The notes under the pieces: model-generated
Databases searched by the model: none
Seen by the model: the letters and a program-made list of their open reading frames with translations, nothing else
Told to the model about the DNA's origin: nothing
Assembly (NCBI RefSeq): GCF_009708175.1
Contig: NZ_WMBB01000003.1
Span: 1-64,000 of the forward strand
DNA: 64,000 nucleotides
From: Nocardia aurantiaca
GTDB taxonomy: Bacteria; Actinomycetota; Actinomycetes; Mycobacteriales; Mycobacteriaceae
Direction: 5' to 3'
Program-made: the position numbers and the translations under genes
Shown: one piece after another, positions 17,238 to 30,700 of the stretch
Layout: the number at the start of each line of letters is the position of its first letter
Position numbering within the stretch: position 1 is the first letter of the stretch

Positions 17238-18677
17238 TCAGGCGATGACCGTGACGGTGTGCAGGCCGCCGGGGCCGAACGGAAAGGGCGGCCGTTCGAC
17301 GGCGTCCTGGACCTCGCCGGAGCGGCTGGTCACCCGGGCCTGGATGGTGTGGACGCCCGGCGGCAGGTCGACGATGGTGCGCCAGCGCCGCCAGGCGGCG
17401 GGCGCCAGCTCGGAGCCGAGTTCGACCGGGAGCCATTCGGTGTCGTCGAGGCGGATCTCCACCCTGGCCACCCCGTGCGGCGGCGCCCAGGCCACACCCG
17501 CCACCGTGAACTTGCCGGAACCCGAGGCGCCGCAGGTGGCGACATCGATGCGCGCCTGTGGGCGCACCCACAGCGGTTCGGCGGGCCAGCCGCGCTTCCA
17601 CCAGTAGTCGACGTGGGTATCGTCGGCGAGTTCGAGTTCGGTGATCCATTTCGCGCCGGAGTACTGACCGTAGATGCCGGGCACGAAAACCCGTGCCGGA
17701 AAACCGTGTTCGGGGGGCAGCGGTTCGCCGTTCATGCCGATGACCAGGTAGCCCGGCCATTCGCCGGTGCGCAGCGGTTCCAGCGGCAGCGAGATGGTGT
17801 AGCCGTCGACGGCGCGGGTGACCAGTCGGGTCGCGCCGGATTCGGGAACCGCGTGTTCGAGCAGCGCGGTCAGCGGGACGCCGAACCAGCGGGCGTTGCC
17901 ACAGCGGCCCGAGCCGACCGTATTGTGCACGCACACCATGACGGCATCGAATTCCACGGCCTGCTCGGCCAGATCGGCCAGCGACAGCCGCAGGTGATGG
18001 GCGACCCGGCCGCCGATGGACAGCCGCCACTGGGTGGGGTCGATGCGCGGCGGGCGCGAATTCACGTCCGCCACATAGAATTTGCTCGTAGTGGTGATCA
18101 GCGGGGACAGGCCCCGCTCGACGCCGATACCGTCCTCGGGGACGGGCACGTGGGCGCCCATCGGCCCGACCCGCCGCGCCACCTCGCGATACCGGAGATC
18201 GGCCCGGCGCACCAGCAGCTCGGCGGCGACGAGCATGCCGATTCCGGCTGCCGCCCAACGCATTTCGCTACCCGCGCCACCGGAACGCCGCAGCCCGGTG
18301 CGCAGCAGCGCGGCCGCGGCAACGCCACCGACCGCCCCGGGTACCGATCGATTGGCATTGCGCAGGGCCGCGGACGCCACCCCCGCGCCGAAGGCCGCCG
18401 CCGCGGGCGTGCGCAGCCGCGGCGGCAGCAGCGCGATCCCGGCGGCCGCGGCGATGCCGCCGAGCGCCACCCCGAGCCGCGTCGTCTCCTTGTCGTGCTC
18501 ACCGGCCCGCGCCACCATGGTCTCGACCACCCGCACCGGCGCGTAGTCGGCGGCCAACCGCCCGATCCCGTCGAGCATGGACCCGCCCCGGGCGGCGGCG
18601 AGCAGTTCACCCGCGCCGAGCGCGCCCAGTCCCACCGCCGCCGCCCCCAGCGGCCGCCGTTTCCCGTTCACCGACAC
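17238..18677 (-). CDS. membrane-bound molybdopterin-dependent oxidoreductase (sulfite-oxidase fold)
   Basis: A 479-residue protein. The first ~165 residues contain Ala/Gly-rich hydrophobic helices (LGVALGGIAAAAGIALLPP, MRWAAAGIGMLVAAELL). A molybdopterin-binding domain of the sulfite oxidase superfamily follows: KFYVADVNSRPPRIDP, then the catalytic Cys in VMVCVHNTVG with GNARWFGVPL, then FPARVFVPGIYGQYSGAKW. A C-terminal Mo-co dimerisation-type domain ends in GGLHTVTVIA. Such actinobacterial proteins are often annotated as sulfite oxidases or nitrate reductase-like enzymes, but the substrate is not established. It is monocistronic by spacing, 80 nt downstream of the NRPS gene's end. Confidence 0.88.
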   Translation of the reverse strand: MSVNGKRRPLGAAAVGLGALGAGELLAAARGGSMLDGIGRLAADYAPVRVVETMVARAGEHDKETTRLGVALGGIAAAAGIALLPPRLRTPAAAAFGAGVASAALRNANRSVPGAVGGVAAAALLRTGLRRSGGAGSEMRWAAAGIGMLVAAELLVRRADLRYREVARRVGPMGAHVPVPEDGIGVERGLSPLITTTSKFYVADVNSRPPRIDPTQWRLSIGGRVAHHLRLSLADLAEQAVEFDAVMVCVHNTVGSGRCGNARWFGVPLTALLEHAVPESGATRLVTRAVDGYTISLPLEPLRTGEWPGYLVIGMNGEPLPPEHGFPARVFVPGIYGQYSGAKWITELELADDTHVDYWWKRGWPAEPLWVRPQARIDVATCGASGSGKFTVAGVAWAPPHGVARVEIRLDDTEWLPVELGSELAPAAWRRWRTIVDLPPGVHTIQARVTSRSGEVQDAVERPPFPFGPGGLHTVTVIA

Positions 18678-18757
18678 TTGCTCGAACCTTCCCTAGCCGT
18701 CCGGGTTTCCAGGCCCATTCTTCCCCAGCCGCGGGAGTGGACCGCGAGTTTCCCGGG

Positions 18758-21700
18758 TCAGCGGTTCAGGTAGGCGTCCACCACCGGACCGATCCGGGCC
18801 AGGGCCTCGGCGGTGATCAGCTCGTTGTGGCCGTAGGGCAGGGGCCGTTCGTGGATGGCGCCGGCGATGTAGGGCCGCCAGGTGCTGACGTTCGGGTTGG
18901 GGTCCGGGTTGTAGGCGGCGGCGAAGAACAGCACGTCGCCGTCGAAGACCTCGTGCTCGTGCGCGGCGATCTGGCGCAGCAGGTGTCGCAGGTCGCTGTA
19001 GAAGTTCTCCAGTTCGGTTGCGGTGAAGGTGATTCCGGACGTCTCCAGCAGGGACGCCGCCTGGACGGGAGTGATGTGCTCGAGCTCGGGCGGGATGTCG
19101 ATGCCGCCGAACTCGGCCAGCAGCATCGACAGCGGAGGCAGGGCGCCGTCGTCCGGCACGGCGACGTCGGCGCGCGAGTCGATCATGATGAGCGACGGCA
19201 CCTCGGCGCCCCGGCGCCGCAATTCGACGGCCACGGCGTGCGCCAGCGGACCGCCCGCGGAGTAGCCGAGCAGGTGGTACGGGCCCTCCGGCTGCACACG
19301 GCGGATCTCCTCGACATAGCGGACGGCCAGATCGCGCACGGTGCGGTCGGCGGTGCCGCCATCGGTGACGCCCGGCGACTGGATACCGTAGATCGGCCGG
19401 TCGCTGTCGACGTACCGCACCAATCCGCCATAACACCAGGCCAATCCGATGGCCGGATGCACACAGAACAGGGCCGGCGCCTCGCCCCGCGGGCGCATGG
19501 GCAGCAGCACCCGCAGGGAGGCTTCCACGTCCGGCTGGTCGGCGGCCTCGGTCAGCCGCACCGCCAGCGCGGCGGGGGTCGGATCGAGGAACATCCACTG
19601 CAGGGGCATGGGGATGCCGGTTCGTTCGCGCACCAGGCCGACCAGGCGGACCGCGCCCATGGAGTTACCGCCGATGTCGAAGAAGTTGTCGTCCATACCG
19701 ATTCGCGAGGATTCCACGACGGTCTCGAACGCTTCGACGAGGGTGCGTTCCGCAGCCGTGCGGGGCGCCCGGTAGGCGCGGCGGGCCGCAGCCGGATGAG
19801 TCTCCACCACCGGTGCGGACTCGTTCTGGGGATTCACGGTGAGCGCCGGTAGCGGCGCTCCACCGGCGGGCGTCACGTCCATCGTGCCGACCGCCACCGT
19901 GGGCGCTGCGGTCGCGGCGTCCAGCAGCGCGAGAAAGCCGTCCACCATGGCGGCGGCGGTGGCGCGGTCGAACAGGTCGGTGGTGAAGGTGAGGGAGGCG
20001 GCGATGCCCGCCGGTTCCCCGGCCGCCCCGAACTGCTCGGCCAGCATCCATTCCAGATCGAACTTGGATCCGGGCGCGGGCGCCTCGAGTGGTCGAATCG
20101 CCAAGCCGGGCACCGTGGTTGCCTCGGTCCGCAGATTCTGGAAGGCGAGCAGGACCTGGAACAGTGGATGATGCGCGGTGGATCGGGCCGGAGCCAGGGC
20201 CTCCACCAACCGCTCGAACGGCAGGTCCATATTGCCGTAGACGGCCAAATCGGCCTGCCGCACGGCGGCAAGGACGCCGTCGAAGCCGGCGGCGGGATCG
20301 ACCCGTGAGCGCAGCACCACGGTATTGACGAACATGCCGACGAGATCGTCGAATTCGCCGTCACCGCGACCCGCCACCACCGAGCCGATGACGATATCGG
20401 TGCGGCCGGACAACCGGGCCAGCAAGACCGCCAGCGCGGCGTGCACCACCATGAACGGACTCGCGCCGTGGCTGCGGGCGAGCACCTGGATTCGGTCGTG
20501 AACCGGTGCGGGAACCGTGAATTCGATGCGATCGCCGATGCCGGACGGGGCGTCCGGGCGGGTACGGTCGGTGGGCAGGGCGTGGACCTCGGGCACAGCG
20601 GCCAGGGTGGTGCGCCAGAAATCCAACTGGCGGCCGGCCAGGCTGTCCGGATCGCTGTCGGAGCCCAGCAGTTCGCGCTGCCAGAGGGCGTAGTCGGCGT
20701 ATTGCAGCGGGAGCGGAATCCACTCGGGCGCCGCCCCGGCCGAGCGAGCGGCGAAGGCGTACATGACATCCCGGGCCAGCGGCGCCATGGACCAGCCGTC
20801 GGCGGCGATGTGATGCACGGCCATGGCCAGCACCGTGCGGTCCGGCCCCAGGCGGAGCGCGCACACCCGCAGCGGCGTTTCCCGAGTGATGTCGAAGCCG
20901 CGGGACAGCTGCGTGCCAAGGGCTTCGGCGATGCCGTCGGCATCCACCTCGACCTCGGTGATCGGCACGGAACCCGATGCCGCGGGCAGGATTCGCTGGT
21001 ACGGCAGCCCGTCCGGTCCGACCGGATAGATGGTGCGCAGGGTCTCGTGCCGGGCGACGACATCGTCGATCGCGGCGCGCAGCACCGAAACATCCAGTGC
21101 GCCGGTGATTTCGAAGGCGCCGGGAATGTTGTACAGCGGTGAGCCCGGATCGTAGCGGTTGAGGAACCACATGCGCTGCTGGGCCGCCGACAGCGGAATC
21201 CGCGCCGGGCGCGGACGCCGTCCCGGGCGCGGACGATCCGACGCGCCGCCGGAGGCGACGAGCGCGGCCAGCTCCGCCACCTTCGGGGCGTCGAACAGGG
21301 CGCGAACCGGAACGGCCGTGCCGAGCGCCGCTCCGAGCCGCGCCACCACGCGGGTGGCGATGAGCGAATTGCCGCCGAGGGCGAAGAAGTCGTCCTCACG
21401 CCAGACCTGCTCGATGTCCAGAACCTCGGCGAAGGCCGCCGCCACCGCCGTCTCGACGGGCCCCTCCGGCGGCTGCTGCTCCCCGGCCACGAGCCGCGGT
21501 GCGGGCAGGGCGTCCAGGTCCAGTTTGCCGTTGGCGGTGCGCGGCAGGTCGGGCAGCACGGTGATGGCGGACGGCACCATATAGGACGGAAGTCGGTGCG
21601 CGGCGGCCTTCTTCAGGGCTACCGGGTCGGGTTCTGCTCCGTCCGCGGCGACCACGTAGGCGGCGAGCACCCCGCCGCGCCTGTCGTCGCGGACCACGGC

Positions 21701-24700
21701 GACCGCGCGGGCGACCGCGGGCTGCGCGGTCAGCGCCGCCTCGACATCGCCGAGTTCGATGCGCAGGCCGCGCAGTTTGACCTGGGCATCGGTGCGGCCC
21801 AGGAATTCCAGTTTTCCGGCACGCCGCCGCACCAGGTCACCGGTGCGGTACATGCGCTGCCCGGGCCTGCCGTGCGGGTGGGCCACGAATCGCGAGGCGG
21901 TCAGGTCGAAGCGGTCGAAATAGCCGCGCGCCAGACCGATTCCCGCGAGGTACAGTTCGCCGACCACGCCGTCCGGTACCGGGCGCAGCCGCTCGTCGAG
22001 GACGAGGGCCTGCATGCCCGGTGCGGCATCACCGATGGTGATCGGCTCACCCGGGCGCACCGGCGCACCGGCGGCCCACACCGTGGCCTCGGTCGGGCCG
22101 TAGTCGTTGAAATGGTTGCGGCCCTCGGCCGCCCACGCGGCGACCAGCTCCGGCGGGCAGGGTTCGCCGCCGGTGACGATCAGGCGCAGATCGTCCATGC
22201 CGGATGGATCCACCGTGGACAACGCCGAGGGCGTGAGGGCGATATGCGAAACCCGTTCGCGGGAAAGCAGTTCCCCGAGCTCCGGACCCGCGAAGACGGC
22301 GGGCGGCGCGATCACCAGGGTGGCGGCCGCGCCCACCGCCATCAGCAGTTCCGCCACGGATGCGTCGAAGCTCGGTGACGCCACGTGCAGGACCCGGGAG
22401 GCCGAGGTGATCGCATCCCGGTCCCGCTGGGCGGCAGCGAGATTCGCCAGACCCGTGTGGGAGACCACCACGCCCTTCGGCGCGCCCGTCGAACCCGAGG
22501 TGAAGGTGACATACGCCGGATGGGCGGTGTCCCTGTCGATTTCATGGACCGCGACGGGATACTCCTGCTCATCGCGGTCGTCCAGGCACCACCATTCCAC
22601 CGTGCCCGGAAGCCGGTCACACTGTGCTCTCACGGTGAGACCGAGACGTACCCCGGAAACGTCGATGATCCGGGCGATCCGATCCGGCGGATAGGCCGGG
22701 TCCACCGGGACGAAGGCCGCGCCGGTCCGCGCGACGGCCCAGACCGCCAGCACCGATTCGATGGACCGCGGAATACCCACGGCCACCAGCGTTTCCGGTC
22801 GGGCCCCTGCCGCCGCCAGCCGCCGGGCCAGTCGTTCGGCCCGGGTATCGAGCTCACGGTAGGTGAGCCGCCGCTCCCCGCACACGACCGCGATGCCGTC
22901 CGGATTCGCGGCGACCGCGTCGGACATCAGGTCGGCCAGCATGCGCGGGGCCGCGACAGGTTCGGCGGTGCCGTGCAGCCGCTCGCGCTCCGCCGCGGTC
23001 AGCAGGTCCAGATCGCCGACCGGGCGGGACGATTCGGCCGTGATCTCGGTCAGCACACGCACCAGCCGGTCGGTGAAGTCGGCCATGGTGGACGCGTCGA
23101 ACAGGTCGGTGGCGTAGCAGCAGCGCAGCTCCAGGCCGTCGGTATCGCCGACGACGGTGACGCTCAGGTCGAAACGGCTGGCGGTCTGCGGCAGTTCGAG
23201 TGGTGACACGGTCAGCTCGGGCAACCGCAGCTCCGGCATGGCCAGATTCTGGAACACCAGCATCACCTGCACCAGCGGATGCCGGGCCTGCGACCGGGCC
23301 GGCGCCAGCACCTCGACCAGCCGCTCGAAGGGCACATCGGCGCGCTCGAAGGCGGCCAGATCGGTGTCCCGCACCCGATCCAGCAGGGCGCCGAAGGCCT
23401 CATCCGGACGGATATCGGTGCGCAGCACCAGCGTGTTCACGAACATGCCGACCAGGTCGTCGAGTTCGCGCGCGCCACGTCCCGCGACCGGAGTGCCGAC
23501 CACCACGTCCGCGGCGCCGCTCAGGCGCGCCAGCAGCACGGCCAGCGCCGCGTGCACCACCATGAACGGCGTCGCGCGATGCTCGCGGGCACAGCGTTCG
23601 ATGGCCGCCGTCATTTCGCGGTCCACCCGGGCCGTGCACTCGGCCGCCCGGTGCGAGGCGCGGGCCGGGCGCGGCCGGTCCGCGGGCAGCTCCAGGTGAT
23701 CGGGCATCTCGGCGAGAGTGCGCGACCAGTAGTCGAGTTGCCGGGCCGTCAGCGAGTCCGGGTCCTCCTCGGCCCCGAGCCGATTCCACTGCCACAGCGT
23801 GTAGTCCGCGTACTGGACCGGCAGCGGTTCCCACGTCGGCGCGTGCCCGGCCGCCCGCATCGCGTAGGCCGCGGCCACATCGCGGGTCAGTGGGGCCATC
23901 GAGAAGCCGTCCGTCGCAATGTGATGCGCGACCAGCACGACCACATGCTCGTCGAAGCGGCCGGCCGATTCGGTGCGCGGACCGCAACTCGGTGCGGCCG
24001 AGGCTGTTCCGCCGTCGTCCAGACCGAATACCCGGACCCGCAGCGGGACAGCCGCGGTGACATCGAATCCTCGGCCGATGGTCTCCGCGACGACCTCGGG
24101 CAGTCGATCGAGAGACACCGGCACCGGGTCGAGATCGAGTGGGACGTCCCCGGTGGGGAGTACGCGCTGCATGCCGACGCCGTCGATATCGGGGTAGACC
24201 GTGCGCAAGGTCTCGTGGCGGTCGAGGACATCGCGCAGCGCGGCACGCAGGGCGGCGTGGTCCAGGTGGCCCGAAAGGCGCAGGGCCACCGGCACGTTGT
24301 AGGCCGGCGAGGCCGGATCGTAGCGGTTGACGAACCACATGCGCTGCTGGGCCGGGGAGAGCGGGACCAGATCGGGATGCTCGGCGCGGGTGAGAGCGGT
24401 TGCGGCGGCGCCGATCTCGGCGGCCGACAGGCGGACGGCCAGATCGGCCACCACCGGGGCCTCGAAGAGCAGCCGCACCGCAACGGTGCGACCCAGGTGA
24501 GCGGAGAGGCGGGCGGCGACGCGGGTCGCGATGAGCGAATCGCCGCCGAGCGCGAAGAAGTCGTCGCCCGCGCCGACACGGCCCAGACCCAGTATCTCGG
24601 CGAAGGCCTCGGCGATGGCGACCTCGGCCCCGACCGGGGCGACGTACTCGGCCCGCACCAGCCGGGGCTCGGGCAGGGCACGCAGGTCGACCTTGCCGCT

Positions 24701-27700
24701 CGCCGTCAACGGCAACTCCGCCAGCACCTGAAGACTCGAAGGCACCAGGTAGCGCGGCAGCCGATCGGAGGCCCAGGCCAGCAGCTCGGACACCGGTGCC
24801 GGATCCGGCAGGGAGACATACGAACACAGCGTCATCGCGCCGGCGGGGTTGCGGCGGGCCACGGTCACGGCGGCTTCGATGCCCGGATGCCTCAGCAGTA
24901 CGGCGTCGACCTCGCCCGGCTCCACCCGGATGCCGCGGATCTTCACCTGGAAGTCGCCGCGACCCGCGTATTCCAAACCGGCCGCGGCGCATCGCATCAG
25001 GTCCCCGGTGCGGTACATGCGCTGACCGGCGGCGAACGGGTCGGCGACGAACCGGCTCGCGGACAGCGCCGGGCGACCGGCATAGCCGCGCGCCAGCCCC
25101 GGACCGCGCACATACAGTTCACCGACCGCACCGGGCGGCACGGGGCGCAGCCAGGCGTCCAGCACGAGCAGGGTCGCGCCGGGCACCGGGGCGCCCAGCA
25201 GGGTCGAGGTATCGACGGTCATCGGGTCGCCGAAGCTCGCGGCGATCGTGGTCTCCGCCGGGCCGTAGGAATTCACCAGCGCACGACCCTCGCCCAGGCG
25301 CGCCACCAGCGCGGGCGGGCAGGGCTCACCGCCCATGACGACCGTCCGCACGCCGCCCAGATCGGCCGCGTCGAGGGTCGCGAGCACGCTCGGGGTGCAG
25401 GTCAGATGGGTCGCGGAGCCCGCATCGAGCGCGGCGGCCAACTCCGCCCCGGCACTCGCCTCCGGCGGCGCCACGACCAGCGTCGCCCCGGCGGCGAAGG
25501 CGGACATCCACACCAGCATCGCCGCATCGAAAGCCGGGTTGAGGCAGTGCATCACGCGCGAATCGCGATCGATGCCGCCGCGTTCCGCCATCGCCGCCAC
25601 CATATCGGCCAGGCCGGTGTGGGAGACGACGACACCCTTCGGCGTGCCGGTGGAGCCCGAGGTGAACACCACATAGGCCGCATGCTCAGGGTGCAGCGGC
25701 GCGAGCCTGTCGGCGTCGGTCACCGGCTCCGCGGACATCGCCGCGCACGCGGTGGCAAGCTCATCTCCGTCCCACCGCAGCCACTGCACCTCGCCCGGCA
25801 GATCCGTCACCATATCCGAGGTGATCCCCAGTACCGCACCGCATTCCGAGGCGATGGCCCTCGTGCGCGCGGCCGGCTGCGTGACATCCACCGGCACGAA
25901 CGCCGCACCGGTCTCGGCGATGGCCCGCACCGCGACCATCGATATCACCGACCGCGGCAGCGCTACCAGCACGGCCCGCTCGGGGCCGGCCCCGCGACCG
26001 ATCAGCCACCGAGCCAATCGATTCGACGCCATCGCCAGCTCGGCATAGGTCAGCCCGGCCGCCGCGGCCGACGGCTCGGCGCTGACGATCGCCGTGGCGG
26101 TCGGGGAACCATTGGCGGACAGTAGATCCGGGAGCAAACGCACCCGGTGAGCCGGGCCGCCGTGTCGGGTCGCGGTGGCGTCGAGCGGATCGGTGCCGCG
26201 TAGCCGCGCGGTTCGCCGGGTCGAGGCGTCGGTGAGGGCGACCAGCAGGCGGGCGAGAGACTCCGCCAGCGAATCCGCTTCGGCCGCGGCGAAATAGCGC
26301 GGAGAGCGGGTCAGTTCGAGGCGGAGACCATTATCGGCGTAGGCGGCCAGGGAGAGCGGGTAGTGGGTGCCGTCCTGCGCGCGCAGGCCGGTGACGGTGA
26401 GGGCGGCGTCACGGGTAGCGGCGGTGAGGGCGGCCGCGTCCACCGGGTAGGACTCGAAGACCGTGGCGGTGTCGAAGAGCGGGACCAGGCCGGTGGCGGC
26501 CTGGATTTCATCGAGGCCCAGATGCTGGTGCTCGGCCAGGGCGGCCTGTTCGCGCTGAACGCGGGCCAGCAGGTCGGCGATGGATTCGGCCGGGTCCAGG
26601 GCAATGCGGACCGGGACGGTATTGACCAGCATGCCGACCATGCGCTCGGCGTCCGAGAGTTCCGGCGGGCGGCCGGAGACGGTGGCGCCGAAGACGATGT
26701 CGGAGCCGCCGGTCCGCTCGGCCAGCAGCAGCGCCCACGCCACCTGCACGAGGGTATTGACGGTGACCTGACAGGCCGCGGCCGTGCGGCGCAGGGCATC
26801 CGGCAGGCCATCGGGCAGCGGGACCTCGTGGGCGACCGGGACGGTCGCGGCGTCGGCGCGCGGGGCGGCGGGGGCGATCAGGGTCGGGCCGTCGAGGCCG
26901 GACAGGGACTGCGTCCAGGCCTCGCGGGCGCGGTCGTCATCGCGCGCGGCCAGCCATTCCAGGTGGGTGCGGAACGGGGCCGGGGTAACGAATTCGGCGT
27001 CGTCGCCGGAGGTTTCGTAGAGGGCGATGAGTTCCGCGAACAGCAGCGGCATGGACCAGCCGTCGAGGATCAGATGGTGGTTGGTGATGACCAGCCGGAA
27101 GCGCCGGTCCCCCGCCGCGATGCACAGGAATCGGATCAGGGGTGGGCGGTCGACCGAGAAGGGAGTGCGCAGTTCGGCCGCGGCGATCTCATCGAGTTCC
27201 TCCGGCGTCGCGCCGAAAGCCTCTCGATAGGCGCACGGCACGGCGACCTCAGCCGGAATCACCTGCACCGCACCGGTATCCGAGGCCAGGAATGCGGCCC
27301 TCAGCACGTCGTGGCGGCGGACGAGCGCCTCGGCGGCGGCTGTCAGGCGGTCGAGAGCGAGGTCGGCCTCGACATCGATGATCGCTTGCACCGAATAGCC
27401 GTCCGGGCCGCCCTCGGCCAGCTGCGCCTGGAACAGCAGGCCGCGCTGTAAGGGCGTCAGCGGCCAGGCGTCGGTCAAACGGCCGAATGTCCGCTCCCAC
27501 GAGTCGATCTCCGGTTGAGAGACACTCAGCAACGGCAGATCTCCTGGTGTGAGGCCACCGGCATCGGGCTGCCGCACCAGCTCGGCGATCTCCCCGACGG
27601 CCGAAAGCCATTCCCGCGCCAACGCTTCCACCGCGTCGGCCGCGATCGCCTCGGCGGCGAACTGCCAGACCGTCCAAATCCGCTGCCCGCCCTCCGACTC

Positions 27701-30700
27701 CAGCGTGACCGCGTCCACCGACACCACGGCCGCCAACGGCATGTCCGGATCGGCGTGTCCGCCCAGCCGGTCCCCCATCGACACCGGCAGCCAATCGCCC
27801 TCCGCCGCCACATCGGGAATCTGGCCGAGGTAGTTGAACCCGATCTGCGGATCCGGCAGCGCGGCGAGCTCCGCGGCCGTCTCGGGATTGAGGTAGCGCA
27901 GCAGGCCGTATCCGAAGCCACCGCGTGGCACGGCCCGCAACTGTTCCTTGACCGTCCTCAAGGCCGTATCGACGATCTTGGTACTGGAATCACCTTCTAC
28001 CGCGACAGGTCCCAGTCGCACTGGCACCGGCGCTGTGAACCAACCGACCGTCCGCGACAGGTCCGCCCCGGCCACCGCGGCCTCGTCGCGGCCATGCCGC
28101 TCGACGGCGACCACGGCGCCATCATGCGCCGCATCGGAGCTGATCCGCCACCGGGCCAGTGCCAAGGTCAGGGCCGCCAGCAACGCATCCTCGACACCGC
28201 AGCGATAGGTTGCCGCGATCCGGCCGACCAGCGCCGCCGAAACCTCGCCCGGCACTTCGATATCGATCCGCCCGGCCGTCCGGTGGGTGTCCACCGCCGC
28301 GTCCAGCCTGCGTCGCCCGATCAGGGCGTCCGCGGCGAGCACCTCCCGCCAGTGTCCGAGCTCGGCCACCGGCCAGGATGATTCGCTCACCGACCCGCCG
28401 GAGCCGTCACCGGCCGCGGCGCCATTCGTACCCGGTGCGGCGAGGGCCCGCAGCGCATACGCCCAGGTGCGCACCGACGTCCCGGTCTCCCGCAACTCGG
28501 GTTCGATCCCCGAGGACGCCTGCGCCCACGCGGACATCAGGTCCGGCAACAGGATTCGCCAGGAGACCGCGTCACAGGCCAGATGATGGACAGCGATCGC
28601 CAATTGTCCGGAGCGGGAGGCGCCCGCGTCCAGCCAGGTCAGCGCGACCATGACGCCCGCACGCGGATCCAGTCGGTCGACGGCCGCAGACAGGGCCTCG
28701 TCGATCGCGGCCTCGGAGACGGCGGCTCCGGCATCGCGGTGACCGTCACCCTCGACGTTCACGTGATCCGCGGCGGTGCAGTCGATTCGGGTCAGCAGCG
28801 TGGCCACATCCATGGAACGCGCCGGTGGAACATCCAATCGGAGCCCGTCATCGGTGTCGATCAGGCGCGCGCGGAGCAGGTCGTGGCGATCGAGCAGGGC
28901 CTGCACGGCGCGGAGCAGGACCGGCAGCTCCGCACCGACCGGAACCTGGACCACCATGGACTGGGCGAAATGCCGCCAGCCGGGCCGGGCGAGCAGCCAG
29001 GCCGCGATAGGGGTGAGCGGCAGGCGGCCGACACCGCCGCCCGGGAGCTCGGGCAGCCGCTCGTGGCGGTCCTCCAACCGGGTCACCACTGCCGCCAGCG
29101 CGGCGGGGGTGCGGTGTTCGAAGACCTCCCGGGCGGAGAAGACCAGGCCGGCGGCGCGAGCGCGGGACACCAGCGTGATCGCCATGATGGAGTCGCCGCC
29201 GAGGGCGAAGAAGGACGTGTCGGGACCGACGTCGGCGGTGCCGAGTATCTCGGCGAACAGCGCGCACAACAGGCGTTCGGTCTGCGTCGCGGCAGCCCGG
29301 CCGTGCACCGGGTGCGCCACCACGGGTTCCGGGAGCGCCCGACGGTCCACCTTGCCATTGGCGGTGAGCGGCAGCGCTCCCAGCACGGTGACGGTCGCGG
29401 GCACCATGTACGGCGGCAGCCGATGCGTGGCGTGGTCCAGGAGTTCGGGCTCGGTGACCGCATGACCGGCGTGCGGCACCACGTACGCGGCCAGCACGGT
29501 GCCGCCGCTGGGCGCCGGGCGCGCCACCGTGACCACGATCTCGACCCCCGGATGCGCGTTCAGGACGGCGTCGATCTCCCCCAGCTCGATGCGCATACCG
29601 CGCAGCTTGACCTGGAAATCGCCGCGACCCACGTACTCGAGCACGCCGCTCTCGGTCCAGCGCACCAGATCTCCGGTGCGATACATGCGGTCGCCCGACG
29701 GGGCGGCCACGAAGCGTTCGGCGGTCAGCCCCGGGCGACCCGCATAGCCGCGCGCCACACCCGGCCCGGTCACGTACAGCTCCCCGGCCACCCCGATCGG
29801 CACCGGCCGCAACCAGCGATCCAGCACCAGCATGCCCGCGCCGGGGACGGCGTCGCCGATTCCGGCATTCGCCCCCGGCACCAGTCCCCCGGTGTAGGTG
29901 ACGGCCACCGTGGTCTCGCTCGGACCGTACGAATTGAGCAGCTCTCGCCCGATTCCGAAGCGCGCCACGATATCCGGCGGCGTCGGCTCCCCACCCGAGG
30001 ACACCGCCCGGACGCCGTCGAGCGCATCGGGCGCGAGCGTGGACAGCACCGCCGGTGTCGAGCACAGCTGGGTGATGCCGAAATCCCGGACCAGCCCGGC
30101 CAGATCGGCGCCCACCACCGGATCCGATTCCGCCACCACCAGGGTCGTCCCGGAGGCGAAGGCCATCAGCCACTCCAGCACCGACGCATCGAAACTCGGG
30201 TTCAGGCATTGCAGTACCCGCGCCCCGGGCTCGACCCGATACGCCGCCACGATCGCCGCCGCCAGGCCCGCCAGACCGGAATGGGTCACCAGGACGCCCT
30301 TGGGCACCCCGGTCGACCCGGAGGTGAACACCACGTACGCGGGATTCTCGATCCTGGGCCGGCCCCGCACCTCATCGGCGGTCAACGGCCGATCGGAAGA
30401 GTCGGCGTCCTCGCTCAGCAGATCGTCGAGGGTGATCCAGCGGACCGAATCAGGCAGTGAGACAGCCGATTCCGCGAAGGCAAGGCCGAGCGCCGCACCG
30501 GATTCGGCGGCGATGCGGGCCACACGATCGGCGGGCAGCGCGGCGCCCAGCGGAACGAACGCCGCCCCGGTCTTGGCCACGGCCCACAGCGCGACCATGG
30601 CTTCGAGAGAACGGGGCAGCGACAGCAGCACGGCCGATTCCGGTCCGATGGCCGGAACTGCCGGGCTACCGGTCTCGGACCCCGTGGCACTCGCGCGCAA

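Noticed and set aside
23279..26125. 948-codon open frame antisense to the NRPS
   Set aside because: Composition is His/Arg/Gly-rich without any domain; it is a frame shadow of the A2, T2 and C3 region.
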